The notes under the pieces were generated by a model. It ran no database searches. It had not been told where the DNA came from and worked only from the letters and a program-made list of their open reading frames with translations. This document shows positions 25,678 to 34,790 of a stretch of DNA of 64,000 bases, one piece after another. Both the position numbers and the translations under genes were made by a program. The first letter of the stretch is position 1. The number at the start of each line of letters is the position of its first letter. Source of the stretch: Catellatospora sp. TT07R-123 (GTDB lineage: Bacteria > Actinomycetota > Actinomycetes > Mycobacteriales > Micromonosporaceae); NCBI RefSeq assembly GCF_018327705.1, contig NZ_BNEM01000002.1, positions 868,001-932,000 on the forward strand, written 5' to 3'.

Positions 25678-26280
25678 ATGCGGTCACGCAGCGGCGGTGC
25701 CGGCGTGACGGGGCGGACGGTGTCGGCCTGGGTCCTCGTCGCCGGATACGGCGCCTGCTGCACCTGGTCGTACTGGAACAGCACGTACGCGACGGTCACG
25801 TTCGCGATCCTCAGCCTGGTCGCGGCCAAGTTCCTGCTGGACGCCGTCGCGGAGCGGCTGCTCGGCGGCGCGGTGATCAGCGCGATCCTGGTCGCCGTGG
25901 CGATCTTCGTGCCGTTCGGCTTCGTGCTCGGCGCCCTCTGGGCGGTGGTCAGCATGTTCACGAAGTGGCACGGCTTCGTGATGCGCCTGCCGTTCCTGTT
26001 CACCAGCATGGCCGTGTACACGCCGCTGTGGTACCTGGACCGGCTCCGCTCCGGGGCCGGCTCGGGACTGCTCGCCGCCGCGCTGGGCCTGGGCGGTGCG
26101 CTCCTGCTGCTGGCCATCATGCAGGTGTGCCGGATGTCGGGCGTGGACGCCTCGACCGCGCTGTTCCACACCGTCGGCTACGCCTGGTATCTGCTCTTCT
26201 TCCTCATCGCCCTGGCCATCCCCGGCGGCGAGGACGAGAGCGCCGGCGACCAGGTCGAGTGGGGCGGCGACCACGCGTGA
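25678..26280 (+). CDS. multi-pass membrane protein of unknown function
   Basis: 200 residues with five or six hydrophobic helices separated by short loops, and an acidic C-terminus (GGEDESAGDQVEWGGDHA). No family motif is recognised. The start is uncertain: the ATG at 25678 has no ribosome site, and the GTG at 25705 is in frame and would remove nine polar residues. It stands alone between two secreted-protein genes, so a role in the envelope is only a guess. Confidence 0.65.
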   Translation: MRSRSGGAGVTGRTVSAWVLVAGYGACCTWSYWNSTYATVTFAILSLVAAKFLLDAVAERLLGGAVISAILVAVAIFVPFGFVLGALWAVVSMFTKWHGFVMRLPFLFTSMAVYTPLWYLDRLRSGAGSGLLAAALGLGGALLLLAIMQVCRMSGVDASTALFHTVGYAWYLLFFLIALAIPGGEDESAGDQVEWGGDHA

Positions 26281-26316
26281 GCGCCCGGTCCTCCCTCGCG
26301 GGCGGGCCGGGCGCTC
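26279..26316. terminator. hairpin terminator between convergent genes
   Basis: GAGCGCCCGG (26279-26288) pairs perfectly with CCGGGCGCTC (26307-26316). It overlaps the stop of the membrane-protein gene and lies 18 bases beyond the end of the opposing NlpC-like gene. Confidence 0.65.
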
Positions 26317-26334
26317 CGGACGGCTGAGCCGTGG

Positions 26335-27105
26335 TCAGTGGTTGATCTGGAACCAGGGCTGGGTCCAGCCGAGGTACGGCTTGCCCCACTTGCTCTTGAT
26401 CTCGGCGATCGTCGTCTCGGTGAAGGTGCCGTTGCCGTGGATGTCGTTCGACAGGAACTTGCCGTTGCCGATCGAGATCATGACGTGGCCCGCGCCACCG
26501 GAGAAGAAGGCCAGACCACCGGCGGGCACGGTGGTGTCACCCGCGTGCTTGTACGCCGACGGCACCGCCAGCCAGTGGTTGTAGGCGGTCGTCGAGCCGC
26601 TGGCCGACCACCCGTAGGCCAGGCCCATGATGTGGTCGCACCGGTTGTAGTAGTCGGCGACGTAGCTGGTGGTCTTGTGGTTGATCGCCCAGGTGACCGC
26701 CTGCGAGCAGCTGCGGGGGTCGCCCAGGCCGCTGGTCGAGCAGTTCGTCCCGCTGCCGCACAGCGGCGCCACGAGGTCGTCGGACCCGGTGTAGACGTAC
26801 GTGTCCGAGATGTACCCGCTGGAGATCTTGTCCCAGATGTTGCTCGTGCCGTACTTGCCGGTGACGGTCTCACCGTAGGTCTGGCAGCTGATGGTGACGT
26901 TCGCGCCGCTGGCGACCGAACCCACCACGGACGAACTCGTGTTCGGGGCCGAGCGGACGTTGACCGCCGCACCGCTGTCGGTGTGGACGGTGCCGGTCGC
27001 CGCGAGCGCCGCGGTGGCCATGAGGCCGACGGCGGCGGTGACGGCCACGCCGACCACGCCGACTCGGGCCAGGCCGCGCCGCAGGCCTGAGCGCACTTCA
27101 ATCAT
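26335..27105 (-). CDS. secreted SH3 plus NlpC/P60-like cell-wall hydrolase
   Basis: 256 residues; AAAGGAG precedes the ATG. A signal peptide (to about residue 36, ALA) is followed by an SH3b domain (NVRSAPNTSSSVVGSVASGA, 48-105) and a papain-like domain. The candidate nucleophile is Cys156 in NRCDHIMGLAYG, and the candidate catalytic His207 is in GGAGHVMISIGNG, the spacing seen in NlpC/P60 endopeptidases that cut peptidoglycan stem peptides. The Cys motif differs from the usual DCSG, so activity is likely but not certain. Three further Cys pairs may form disulfides. Confidence 0.78.
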   Translation of the reverse strand: MIEVRSGLRRGLARVGVVGVAVTAAVGLMATAALAATGTVHTDSGAAVNVRSAPNTSSSVVGSVASGANVTISCQTYGETVTGKYGTSNIWDKISSGYISDTYVYTGSDDLVAPLCGSGTNCSTSGLGDPRSCSQAVTWAINHKTTSYVADYYNRCDHIMGLAYGWSASGSTTAYNHWLAVPSAYKHAGDTTVPAGGLAFFSGGAGHVMISIGNGKFLSNDIHGNGTFTETTIAEIKSKWGKPYLGWTQPWFQINH

Positions 27106-27228
27106 GGCGACTCCTTTCGATCGGCCCCAGCCGGATCCCTCGGTCGGGACGGGGCTGCGCCAAGACTCGCGGTAGCCGCTCCAGAACGGCTCCAGCGGCC
27201 CTACAGACCCAGCTCGACCTGCTACGAA

Positions 27229-29322
27229 TCAACCTTTCGGGGCACCCGCACCCGACCGGCGCAGCCGCCGGAAGGCATGGTGCACCATGCCGATCCCGCC
27301 GGAGCCGACCGGGCCGGTCCCGGGCTGCCGCTCGGCCGGGCCGCCGCCCAGCAGCCACGCGTGGTGGCGCAGCGCGGCGGACAGCGCCGCCTGCCGGACG
27401 GCCGAGCCGGCCGGGTCGGCGCGCAGGGCGCGCACCGCTGCGGCGGCATGCGCCAGCGCCTCGTCCCGGTGCCCGAGCCGCGCGGCGGCCAGGGACAGGT
27501 CGTGGTGCAGGTCGGCGAGCCGGGCGGCGTGGCGGCGCAGGCGGGGCGCGGCGGGTTCGGTGAGCAGGGCCAGCAGGCCCCGCCGCATCGCCAGCGCCTC
27601 GGCCGACCGGCCCGCCTGCTGCAGTGCCGTGGCGGCGAGCGAGCGGGCGTAGTACAGGTCCTCGCGCCGGTCGGCGCCGGACGGCCCGGCCTGCTCGTAC
27701 AGCTCGACGCAGCGTACGGCGTCGGCGGCGGCCTCGTCCGCGCGGCCGAGTACGGCCAGCCGCTGGGCGCGGCGTTCCAGCAGCACCGCCCGTTCCAGCG
27801 GACCTGGCTCAGCGGCCAGGCGCTGCCGCGCCAGGCGGTCCATCACCGCGGCCAGGCCCACGTCCACGCCGACCAGGTGGCCCGGGAAGCTCGCCTCGAT
27901 CCGGTCCAGCAGGTCCGGGCCGACGTCGGGCAGCGCGGCGATCGCCGACAGCACGGCGTCGCCGCCCAGCAGCGCGTACCGGGGCGCGCGGGCCAGCAGC
28001 GGGTACAGCTGGGTGGTGCGCACGTGCTCCCAGCGCTGCGCGGCGGCGGTCAGCGTCGCCACAGCCCGCTGCACGAACCCCGCGACCAGCGGATCGTCAC
28101 CCACGGGCAGCAGCGCGGACGGCACGCCGGCGGTCCACGGATCGGCGCCGTACACGTCGGCCGCCAGCCGGTGCCCGGGCAGCTGGAGCGCGATGAAGTC
28201 CTCGCCGAGCCGGTCAGGGGTCAGCGGCTCCAGCACGGTCCCGGCGGCCCCGGGCGGGTAGCACCGCCGGTGGTCGCGCAGCAGCGCCGCCGCGCCGTCA
28301 CCGCCGACACCGGCCGCGGCCAGCACCCGCGCGGCCTCCTCCGGCGGGCGCGCCCCGGTCAGGGTGGCCGTGAACACGACCCGGCCCAGCCGGTCGGCGG
28401 CGGCCGCCGCGCGGTCCTGATCGAACCCGCCGTGGCCCTCGTAGTAGGACAGCCACTGGTCGCGCTCGCGGTGCAGCAGGTACGCGACGAGCCCGGCCTG
28501 GTCGTCGGCCGACGGCGGCGCCTCCCCGCGCCGCGCCGCCTCGACCCCGGCCAGCGCGGCCACATGGATCGCGAGCACCTGGTCGTAGCCGTCACCGGGG
28601 CAGGCCGGTACGGGTGCGGGCGGCGGCGCCAGGCCGGGGGCGCGGATCCGGGCGAACGCGCGCCACGCCGCGGCGAACAGCCGCTCCCGCTCCGCCGGAG
28701 ACCGGGACAGTGCCGCCACCGGGGCGGTGTCGACCGCGACGCCGTCGGGCAGCCGGGGGGCGATCGACTCCCACCAGCCCGTGTGCGAGCGGGCCAGCAG
28801 CAGCAGCCGTACCGGCAGCCTGGCCGCGCCGAGGTGCGCCCGGACCATGGCGGCCAGGTCCGTCGCGGGCCACCGGTCGGCGTAGTCGACGACCAGCAGC
28901 AGCCCGGTGCCGCCGACCGCGACCGCCTGGTCGGCGAGGACGCCCGCGGCGGCTTCGCCGTGGTGGTGGACGGTCAGCACGGTCCAGCCGCGCCGGCGCG
29001 ACAGTTCCGCGAAGCGCATGGCCAGGCGGGTCTTGCCCTGGCCGCCGACGGCGTGCAGCAGCCGGACCCGGGCGGCGCCCGGGGCGTCGCGCCAGCGGGC
29101 AAGCTGGGCGAGGTCGGCGGCGCGGCCCTGGAACGCGACGACCTCGTTATGCGCACTGAGCAGCCAGGACGGCGACTGTTCGGCCAGTTCGGTGCGGTGC
29201 CGGGCGAACGGCTCGACCCGGAAGCACGGCTCGCCGTCGTACCGGAAGACGTGGGCGTCGCCGTCCTGCACCGCGAAGATCCGGCCCCGGCCCGGGACGT
29301 TGACCTGGAGGTGCACGGTCAC
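27229..29322 (-). CDS. STAND-type NTPase with TPR-like C-terminus
   Basis: 697 residues from a GTG overlapping the upstream gene's stop (GTGA). The N-terminal 40 residues form a small beta domain (VHLQVNVPGRGRIFAVQDGD) shared with the neighbour. Walker A is GGQGKTRLA at about 93-101 and Walker B LLLVVDYADRW near 150. The rest is helical, with TPR-like repeats in the last 220 residues (RAQRLAVLGRADEAAADAVR). STAND ATPases act as signal switches that oligomerise on sensing a trigger. No effector domain is fused, so the partner at 29319-29894 or the divergent operon may supply it. Confidence 0.75.
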   Translation of the reverse strand: MTVHLQVNVPGRGRIFAVQDGDAHVFRYDGEPCFRVEPFARHRTELAEQSPSWLLSAHNEVVAFQGRAADLAQLARWRDAPGAARVRLLHAVGGQGKTRLAMRFAELSRRRGWTVLTVHHHGEAAAGVLADQAVAVGGTGLLLVVDYADRWPATDLAAMVRAHLGAARLPVRLLLLARSHTGWWESIAPRLPDGVAVDTAPVAALSRSPAERERLFAAAWRAFARIRAPGLAPPPAPVPACPGDGYDQVLAIHVAALAGVEAARRGEAPPSADDQAGLVAYLLHRERDQWLSYYEGHGGFDQDRAAAAADRLGRVVFTATLTGARPPEEAARVLAAAGVGGDGAAALLRDHRRCYPPGAAGTVLEPLTPDRLGEDFIALQLPGHRLAADVYGADPWTAGVPSALLPVGDDPLVAGFVQRAVATLTAAAQRWEHVRTTQLYPLLARAPRYALLGGDAVLSAIAALPDVGPDLLDRIEASFPGHLVGVDVGLAAVMDRLARQRLAAEPGPLERAVLLERRAQRLAVLGRADEAAADAVRCVELYEQAGPSGADRREDLYYARSLAATALQQAGRSAEALAMRRGLLALLTEPAAPRLRRHAARLADLHHDLSLAAARLGHRDEALAHAAAAVRALRADPAGSAVRQAALSAALRHHAWLLGGGPAERQPGTGPVGSGGIGMVHHAFRRLRRSGAGAPKG

Positions 29323-29894
29323 GGCGGGTCCGCGCCGGGGCCGGTGCGCACGGCGGGACCGCGGTGGATGCCGCTCTTGGCCAGCTGGTACGCCAGGTCG
29401 TGCCACTGCGGTTCGCCGATGGCGACGAGGATCCTGGCCGGAACGCCGGGGGCGTCGACGAGGCGGGGCAGCTCCAGCACCTGCCGGCGGCTCCACCGGT
29501 CGGCCTCGGCGAGCAGGCACAGCGGGCGGCCGGGCGTCGGCTCGTACCCGATGGGGGTGTTGGTCTTGTCCTGGCGGCGCGCGACCTGGCCGAGCTGCCA
29601 TCCGCGCGCGAGGCAGGCGGCCGTGAAGCGGGCGATCGCCGCGGCGCGCGCCGGGCCGGACGGCCCGATGAGCGCGGCCATGGACGGCCGCGCCGGAGCC
29701 GTGTCGAGCCAGCCCGCCAGCGCGCCGACGGCACCCGTCGCGGCCTGCGTGGCCTCGGGATCGGCGGGCGCGGTCAGGATGTAGCGGCCCGTGACGTCGT
29801 ACAGGTAGAAGAAGGCGTCGGTGCCCTGGAACGAGACGACCGTCCCGCCGCCGGGCAGGTCGAGCTGGACGAACATGTCGGCGTCGGCGTCCAC
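29319..29894 (-). CDS. accessory protein sharing the STAND partner's N-terminal domain, degenerate P-loop
   Basis: 191 residues; AGGAGG precedes the GTG at 29894. The N-terminal beta domain (MFVQLDLPGGGTVVSFQGTD, then AFFYLYD) aligns with the N-terminus of the downstream STAND protein (VHLQVNVPGRGRIFAVQDGD, AHVFRYD). It continues with ALIGPSGPARAAAIARF, which has the shape of a Walker A segment but lacks the Lys. It probably binds the STAND ATPase as a non-catalytic partner. The four-base overlap implies translational coupling. No known family is recognised. Confidence 0.65.
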   Translation of the reverse strand: MDADADMFVQLDLPGGGTVVSFQGTDAFFYLYDVTGRYILTAPADPEATQAATGAVGALAGWLDTAPARPSMAALIGPSGPARAAAIARFTAACLARGWQLGQVARRQDKTNTPIGYEPTPGRPLCLLAEADRWSRRQVLELPRLVDAPGVPARILVAIGEPQWHDLAYQLAKSGIHRGPAVRTGPGADPP

Positions 29895-30065
29895 ACCAGC
29901 CTCCTCGCCTCGGCGGACCGGTCGGTGTGCCGGAGTCTATGACCGCAGGGCACGCCCGGTAACCCGGCCGGGTTCGCCCGAACGGCGCCCGGCGTCGTGT
30001 TTTCCTCATGCGACGGTCAAGGCGAGCCGTCCGGACATTGAGCCAGGTGCCCGCCCCGGCCCACG

Positions 30066-33000
30066 ATGGTGGGCGTGTTCACCTTCGAGGAACCGACTTT
30101 CCGGCTGCTCGGGCCGATGCGGGTGCGGACCGGCGAGGCCGAGGCCGACTGCGGCCCGGCCAAACTCCAGGACGTGCTGGCGGTGCTGCTGCTGAGCGCG
30201 GGCAGCGCGGTCCGCCTGGACGAACTCGCCTCCCGGGTATGGGGCGACGCCAGCCTCGAACACGCCCGGCTGCACGTGTACGCCTCCCGCATCCGCAACC
30301 AGCTCAACGTCGACGTGGCCAGGACCCCCGACGGCTACCGCGTGCCGGTGCCGCCGCTCCAGGTCGACGTGCACCTGCTGCGCCACCTGGTCCGCCAGGC
30401 CGCCCAGCACGAGCAGGCGGCCCGTCCCCTGCTGGACACGGCGGTGGCGCTGTGGCGCGGGCAGCCGTTCACGGGCACCGAGAGCGCCTGGCTCGGCCTG
30501 GTCGGCAAGGGGCTGCACGACGAGTGGTTCGAGGCCTGCCTGGCCCGCAACCGCGCCTGGCTCAACGCGGGCCTGCACGCCGAGCTGCTGCCGGAGCTGC
30601 ACCGGCTGCTGGCGGAGTATCCGGCCAACGAACGGCTGGTCGAGCACCAGATGCTCGCCCTGTACCGCAGCGGTGCCGTGGGCGAGGCGCTGGCCTGCTT
30701 CCGCGACCTGACCAAGCACCTGGACGAGCACGAGGGGCGGCTGCCCGCGCCGACGCTGCAGACCCTGCACGTACGCATGCTCAAGCAGGATCCCAGCCTG
30801 CTGCTCGGGGCGGCGCCGTACGTCCCGCCCGCGCCCGCCAACACCCTCGACCCGCCCGGCGCCCCGCTGGTGGGACGGCAGACCGAACTGCGTCGGCTCG
30901 ACGAGCTCGGCGGCGCCAAGACCCCCGGCGGCGCCACCCACGTCCGGGTCGTCGGCATCCTCGGGCCGCCCGGAGTGGGCAAGACCGCGCTCGCGGTGCA
31001 GTGGGCGCACCAGGTGAAAGCCCGGTTCCCGGGCGGCTGCCTCCAGGCCGACCTCGGCGCGTACGGGCCCGGCGGCCCGCGCGGCGTCGGCGAGGTCCTC
31101 GACGAGTTCCTGATCGCGCTCGGGGTCCAGCCCGCCCGCCTGCCGACCGACCCCGCGACCAAGCGCGCCCTCTACCGCAACCTGCTTCAGCGCCGCCCCG
31201 TGCTGGTGCTGCTGGACAATGTCGGGGCTGGGCACCACGCGACCGACCTGCTGCCGACCACCCCGGGGTCGCTGGTCGTGATCACCAGCCGGGACCGGCT
31301 CGGCGTGCTGGCCCGGCTGCGGGCGAGCACCCTGGTGCTGGGCCTGCTGCGGCACGAGGCCGCCCAGGAGCTGCTCGGCTCGTTCCTCACCCGCGAGCAG
31401 CGGCAGGACCCGGCCGTCGAGGCGATCGCGCTGGCCTGCGGCGGCTTCCCGCTCGCGGTCTGCCTGGCCGGTGCCCGGATCGCGACCCGGCCGCACGAGT
31501 CGCTCGCGGACCTGGCCGGGCAGCTCGCCGACGGCGCCGGCCGGGTCGAGGCACTCGACGCCGACGCGGACGCGGCCACCGCGATCGGCGAGGTGTTCCG
31601 CTGGTCGTACGACGCCCTGGACCCGGCGGCGGCTCGCCTGTTCTGCCTGCTCAGCCTGCACCCCCGGACCGGGATCGGCGTGCACGCCGCCGCGGCGCTG
31701 GCCGGGCTGGCCGAGGCCGAGGCGCACCGGCTGCTCCAGGAGCTGGCACGGGCGCACCTGGTGCGGGCGCTGGTCGACGACCGGTTCGCCGTGCACGACC
31801 TGATCGCCCACTACGCCCGGCGCCTGCTGGAACGCACCGTGCCCGCCGCCGACCGCGCCGCGGCGCTCACCGCGCTGCTGGACTTCTACCTGGCCGCGGC
31901 GTGCACGGCGATGGACGCCCTCGCACCCGACGAGCGCGGCCGCCGTGCCCGCGCGGTCGCGGCGCTGCCGGTGCCCGGCCCGGACCTGCCGACGCTGGAC
32001 GACGTGGCCGCCGCGTCGCGGTGGCTGCACACCGAGCGCACCGCACTGGTCGCCGCGACCCTGTACGCGGGCGGGCACGGGCATCCCGCGCACCTGGTCC
32101 ACCTGGCGTCCGTGCTGTTCCGCTACCTCGACCACGGCGGCTGGCTGGATGACGCCACCCGGCTCACCACCGACGCCGCCGCGGCGGCGGCCGTGCTCGG
32201 CGACGCCCTCGGCGAGGCCGACGCCCTGGCGAACCTGGGCGCCCTGCGGCTGCGGCAGGCCGACCACGGCGCGGCCCGGGAGCTGCTGGACGACGCGCTG
32301 GCCCGGTTCACCGCCCTGGCGGAGCCCGGCGGCATGGCCCGCGCGCTGGGTTCGCTGGGGCGCATCAGCTGGCGCAGCGGCTCGGCCCGCGACGGCCTGG
32401 CCCAGCAGCAGCGCGCGTACGAGCTGTTCACCGCCGCCGGAGACCGGCTGGGCGCGGCCCGGACGCTGACCAACATCGGTGCCGTCCACGAGTCGCTGGA
32501 CGAGCTGGACCAGGCGATGCGCCACTACGAGCAGGCGGCGCAGCTGTGCGAGGACCTGCGCACCCCGGACGCGCCGGCCCGCGCGTGGGGCGGCATGGCC
32601 GGGGTGCACCAGCGGCGCGGCGACCTCGCCGAGGCCGAATACCTGCACAGCCGGGCCCTGGACGTGTTCCGCCGGATCGGCGACCGGCTCGGCGAGGCCA
32701 CCGCGCTGGCCAACCTCGGCGCCGTGCACCGCCTGCGCGGCCAGTACCACGCCGCGGTCGAGACGCACGAGAAGGCGCTGACGGCGTTCCGCGAGATCGG
32801 CAACCGCACCAACGAGACCGAGGCCCTGAACAACCTGGGCGAGGCGCTGCTCGACGGGGGCCACCTGGACCACGCCCGGTCCCGCCACACCGACGCGCTG
32901 AGCCACGCCGAGGCCAGCGGGGAGGTCCGCGAGCAGGCCCGCGCCCATGCGGGGCTCGCGCTGGCGTACCACGCCATCGGCGGCGAGGGCATGGTGGTCG

Positions 33001-33125
33001 ATGTGCACCTCGCGGCGGCGCTGTCGCTGCACGGGCGGCTGGGCATGCCGGTGCCGCCCCGGCTGGCCGCGCTGCGGGCCGCGGACCCGGACGGCACGCA
33101 GGACTCTGGAGAGGTGGGCGATTGA
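30066..33125 (+). CDS. SARP/AfsR-like regulator: OmpR-type DNA-binding, BTAD, NB-ARC, TPR
   Basis: 1019 residues. A winged-helix DNA-binding domain (about 10-100, FRLLGPMRVRTG, KLQDVLAVLLLSAG) and the helical BTAD (105-250, RLVEHQMLALYRSGAVGEAL) define a SARP. An NB-ARC ATPase follows, with Walker A ILGPPGVGKTALAV near 297-310, Walker B PVLVLLDNV and sensor VVITSRDRLG. The last 330 residues are TPR repeats (ALANLGALRLRQADHGAARE). AfsR-type proteins activate secondary-metabolite or adjacent genes after ATP-dependent oligomerisation. Two small genes follow in overlap, so it may control or signal through them. It diverges from the STAND operon. Confidence 0.88.
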   Translation: MVGVFTFEEPTFRLLGPMRVRTGEAEADCGPAKLQDVLAVLLLSAGSAVRLDELASRVWGDASLEHARLHVYASRIRNQLNVDVARTPDGYRVPVPPLQVDVHLLRHLVRQAAQHEQAARPLLDTAVALWRGQPFTGTESAWLGLVGKGLHDEWFEACLARNRAWLNAGLHAELLPELHRLLAEYPANERLVEHQMLALYRSGAVGEALACFRDLTKHLDEHEGRLPAPTLQTLHVRMLKQDPSLLLGAAPYVPPAPANTLDPPGAPLVGRQTELRRLDELGGAKTPGGATHVRVVGILGPPGVGKTALAVQWAHQVKARFPGGCLQADLGAYGPGGPRGVGEVLDEFLIALGVQPARLPTDPATKRALYRNLLQRRPVLVLLDNVGAGHHATDLLPTTPGSLVVITSRDRLGVLARLRASTLVLGLLRHEAAQELLGSFLTREQRQDPAVEAIALACGGFPLAVCLAGARIATRPHESLADLAGQLADGAGRVEALDADADAATAIGEVFRWSYDALDPAAARLFCLLSLHPRTGIGVHAAAALAGLAEAEAHRLLQELARAHLVRALVDDRFAVHDLIAHYARRLLERTVPAADRAAALTALLDFYLAAACTAMDALAPDERGRRARAVAALPVPGPDLPTLDDVAAASRWLHTERTALVAATLYAGGHGHPAHLVHLASVLFRYLDHGGWLDDATRLTTDAAAAAAVLGDALGEADALANLGALRLRQADHGAARELLDDALARFTALAEPGGMARALGSLGRISWRSGSARDGLAQQQRAYELFTAAGDRLGAARTLTNIGAVHESLDELDQAMRHYEQAAQLCEDLRTPDAPARAWGGMAGVHQRRGDLAEAEYLHSRALDVFRRIGDRLGEATALANLGAVHRLRGQYHAAVETHEKALTAFREIGNRTNETEALNNLGEALLDGGHLDHARSRHTDALSHAEASGEVREQARAHAGLALAYHAIGGEGMVVDVHLAAALSLHGRLGMPVPPRLAALRAADPDGTQDSGEVGD

Positions 33126-33562
33126 TGTCGGAGCAGCCGGAACTCGCCGAGCGACTCGGTGACACGATCGTGGAGGTCATGGACACGCCGCTGTGGGCGC
33201 GCGAAGGCGACCGCCTGGCCCGGCTGCTGGCCGGGCACGACGAGCAGGAGCTCGGGGCGGTCCAGGCGCTGCTGGCCGCCGACATCCGGGCGCTGTCGCG
33301 CAAGGACGAGCAGGAGGAGCGGGCGCGCACGCGCCGCAAGCTGGCGCCGTCGTGGCACGTACGGGTCGCGGACCTGCTCAAGGCCAGGCCGGAGCTGGAG
33401 CCGGAGGCGCGTGAGCTGGTCGACCGGCTCGGCGTCGTCGACGCCGCGCCGGGGGCTGTCGTCCAGTTCAACATCGCCACCGACGGCGGCACGGCCATCG
33501 GCGTGCAGCACGGCAGCGTGCACTACCACGCGATGCCGGGTGCGGGAAAGGCCGAGGGATGA
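33125..33562 (+). CDS. small protein with C-terminal DGGT tail, NB-ARC-linked
   Basis: 145 residues. The ATG overlaps the SARP stop by one base (TGATG). Residues 1-100 are charged and helical. The C-terminal tail (GAVVQFNIATDGGTAIGVQH, then GSVHYH) alternates hydrophobic and polar residues with Gly turns. The next protein ends in a related tail. Short tails of this shape on NTPase-linked bacterial proteins are suggestive of amyloid-type signalling motifs, but that is inference. No catalytic motif is seen. Confidence 0.65.
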   Translation: MSEQPELAERLGDTIVEVMDTPLWAREGDRLARLLAGHDEQELGAVQALLAADIRALSRKDEQEERARTRRKLAPSWHVRVADLLKARPELEPEARELVDRLGVVDAAPGAVVQFNIATDGGTAIGVQHGSVHYHAMPGAGKAEG

Positions 33563-34077
33563 CCGGGCAGCAGTCCTCCGTGGACCCGATCCGCAAGCTG
33601 GCCGCGTTCCTGAAGGCGATCACCGCCGACCGGCCGGTGGAGCGGGTGCACGCGGGCATCATGGACGAGATCGCCAACCCGCGCTGGCAGCACGCGGTAG
33701 GCGGGCTGAAGGCCGCCAAGCAGACCTATGCCAGCGCGACCGACTTCAGCAAGCACTGGAAGGCGATGGCCGACGGGGCCGCGGTGCCGCGCTGGGAACG
33801 CCTGGTACAGCCGGTCGCGATCACGTTCAGCACCGACGACGCCGTCGCGGCGACGCTGGTCGCGGCGGCGGCGCTGCACGCCGCGGCTCTGGAAGCCAAG
33901 GCGGCCGAGCAGCCGCCTGCCGCGTCGGACAAAGCCGGGAGCGCCCAGGCCGCCAAGCCGGCAGCCGATCCTGAAGCCGTTCCCGGGGCGACGGTGTACA
34001 ACTACGCGGCTGACGGCGGCACGGTCTACTCGGTGGTGGGCGGCGACCTCACCATCAACCCTCGTCATCGGCAGTAG
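33559..34077 (+). CDS. helical-domain protein with DGGT tail, paralogous domain to the FN3 protein
   Basis: 172 residues, overlapping the previous gene by ATGA. Residues 10-115 (LKAITADRPVERVHAGIMDE, W-K-A-M-A-D-G, PRWERLVQPVAITFS) align with the cytoplasmic domain of the membrane protein at 16153-17439. A Pro/Ala/Lys linker follows, then a tail GATVYNYAADGGTVYSVVGG, similar to that of the preceding protein. The shared domain probably mediates a protein contact, and the tail may self-associate. Third gene of the SARP operon. Confidence 0.68.
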   Translation: MTGQQSSVDPIRKLAAFLKAITADRPVERVHAGIMDEIANPRWQHAVGGLKAAKQTYASATDFSKHWKAMADGAAVPRWERLVQPVAITFSTDDAVAATLVAAAALHAAALEAKAAEQPPAASDKAGSAQAAKPAADPEAVPGATVYNYAADGGTVYSVVGGDLTINPRHRQ

Positions 34078-34130
34078 CTGACAGCACCCGGGCGTGATCG
34101 CCGACCGCCGACGGTGAGAGGCTGTCCGCC

Positions 34131-34784
34131 GTGGCAGAGCACCAGGGGAACGAGGACAGCCGGAACGACTGGACCGCCGGCCTCGAGCGTGCGAAGAAGC
34201 AGTTCCGGGCGTGGGCTTCGGCCCATCCGGGAGAAGGGCCTTGGGACGAGCTGGCGTACTGGGACCCGCTGCCGACCGCCCGGGAGGTGCTGCGGTCGAG
34301 GTACGGGCCGCAGACGCGCACCGTGGGCGACGGACGCTGGGAGGACCGCAGCAGACTCAACGTCCCCGGCCCGTTCTATGCCGGCGTCACCGACGACGGC
34401 TTGAACGGCCCGTACTACCTGCCTGAACACGTGCTGCTCAGCGACCTGAACCACGAATGCGTCTTCCGCCAGCCCGCCAACCCCCGTGAGGTCGCGGCGC
34501 TGATCGAGATCGCTGGCGGCGAACCCGCCGGGGGCTACGCCTGGGACGGCGACCAGCGCTGGACTCCCGAATCGGTCCGGGCATGGTGGGCCGACCGCGG
34601 GTTCGTCCGCACCTGGATCGCCGCCGAACTGGCCGACCGGGCCAGCGACAACGAGCCGGACGCCCTGCAAGCCTACGCCGCTTACCTGGACGGCGGGCTG
34701 GAGGACTACCTGCGCGGATACCTGTTCTGGTTGCTCGAGCACCGCGAGCCACGGCTCGGTGAACGGCTGCCGGCTGTCGGCTGA
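34131..34784 (+). CDS. hypothetical protein
   Basis: 217 residues from a GTG at 34131. It is soluble, acidic and Trp-rich (WDELAYWDPLPTAREVLRSR, then GPYYLPEHVLLSDLNHECVF). No signal peptide, membrane helix or known motif is recognised. It begins 53 bases after the SARP-operon genes and is closed by a strong hairpin, so it may be the last gene of that transcript. Codon bias is fully typical, so it is a real gene. Confidence 0.65.
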   Translation: MAEHQGNEDSRNDWTAGLERAKKQFRAWASAHPGEGPWDELAYWDPLPTAREVLRSRYGPQTRTVGDGRWEDRSRLNVPGPFYAGVTDDGLNGPYYLPEHVLLSDLNHECVFRQPANPREVAALIEIAGGEPAGGYAWDGDQRWTPESVRAWWADRGFVRTWIAAELADRASDNEPDALQAYAAYLDGGLEDYLRGYLFWLLEHREPRLGERLPAVG

Positions 34785-34790
34785 CGCGAG

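Noticed and set aside
27106..27228. c-di-AMP (ydaO) riboswitch before the NlpC-like gene
   Set aside because: Wall hydrolases of this type often have one, but only about 120 bases are available and the conserved sequence blocks are not recognisable.
30006..33032. 1008-codon open frame antisense to the SARP gene
   Set aside because: It is a mirror of strong GC bias in the real gene; its Gln/His/Arg/Val-rich composition is typical of shadow frames.
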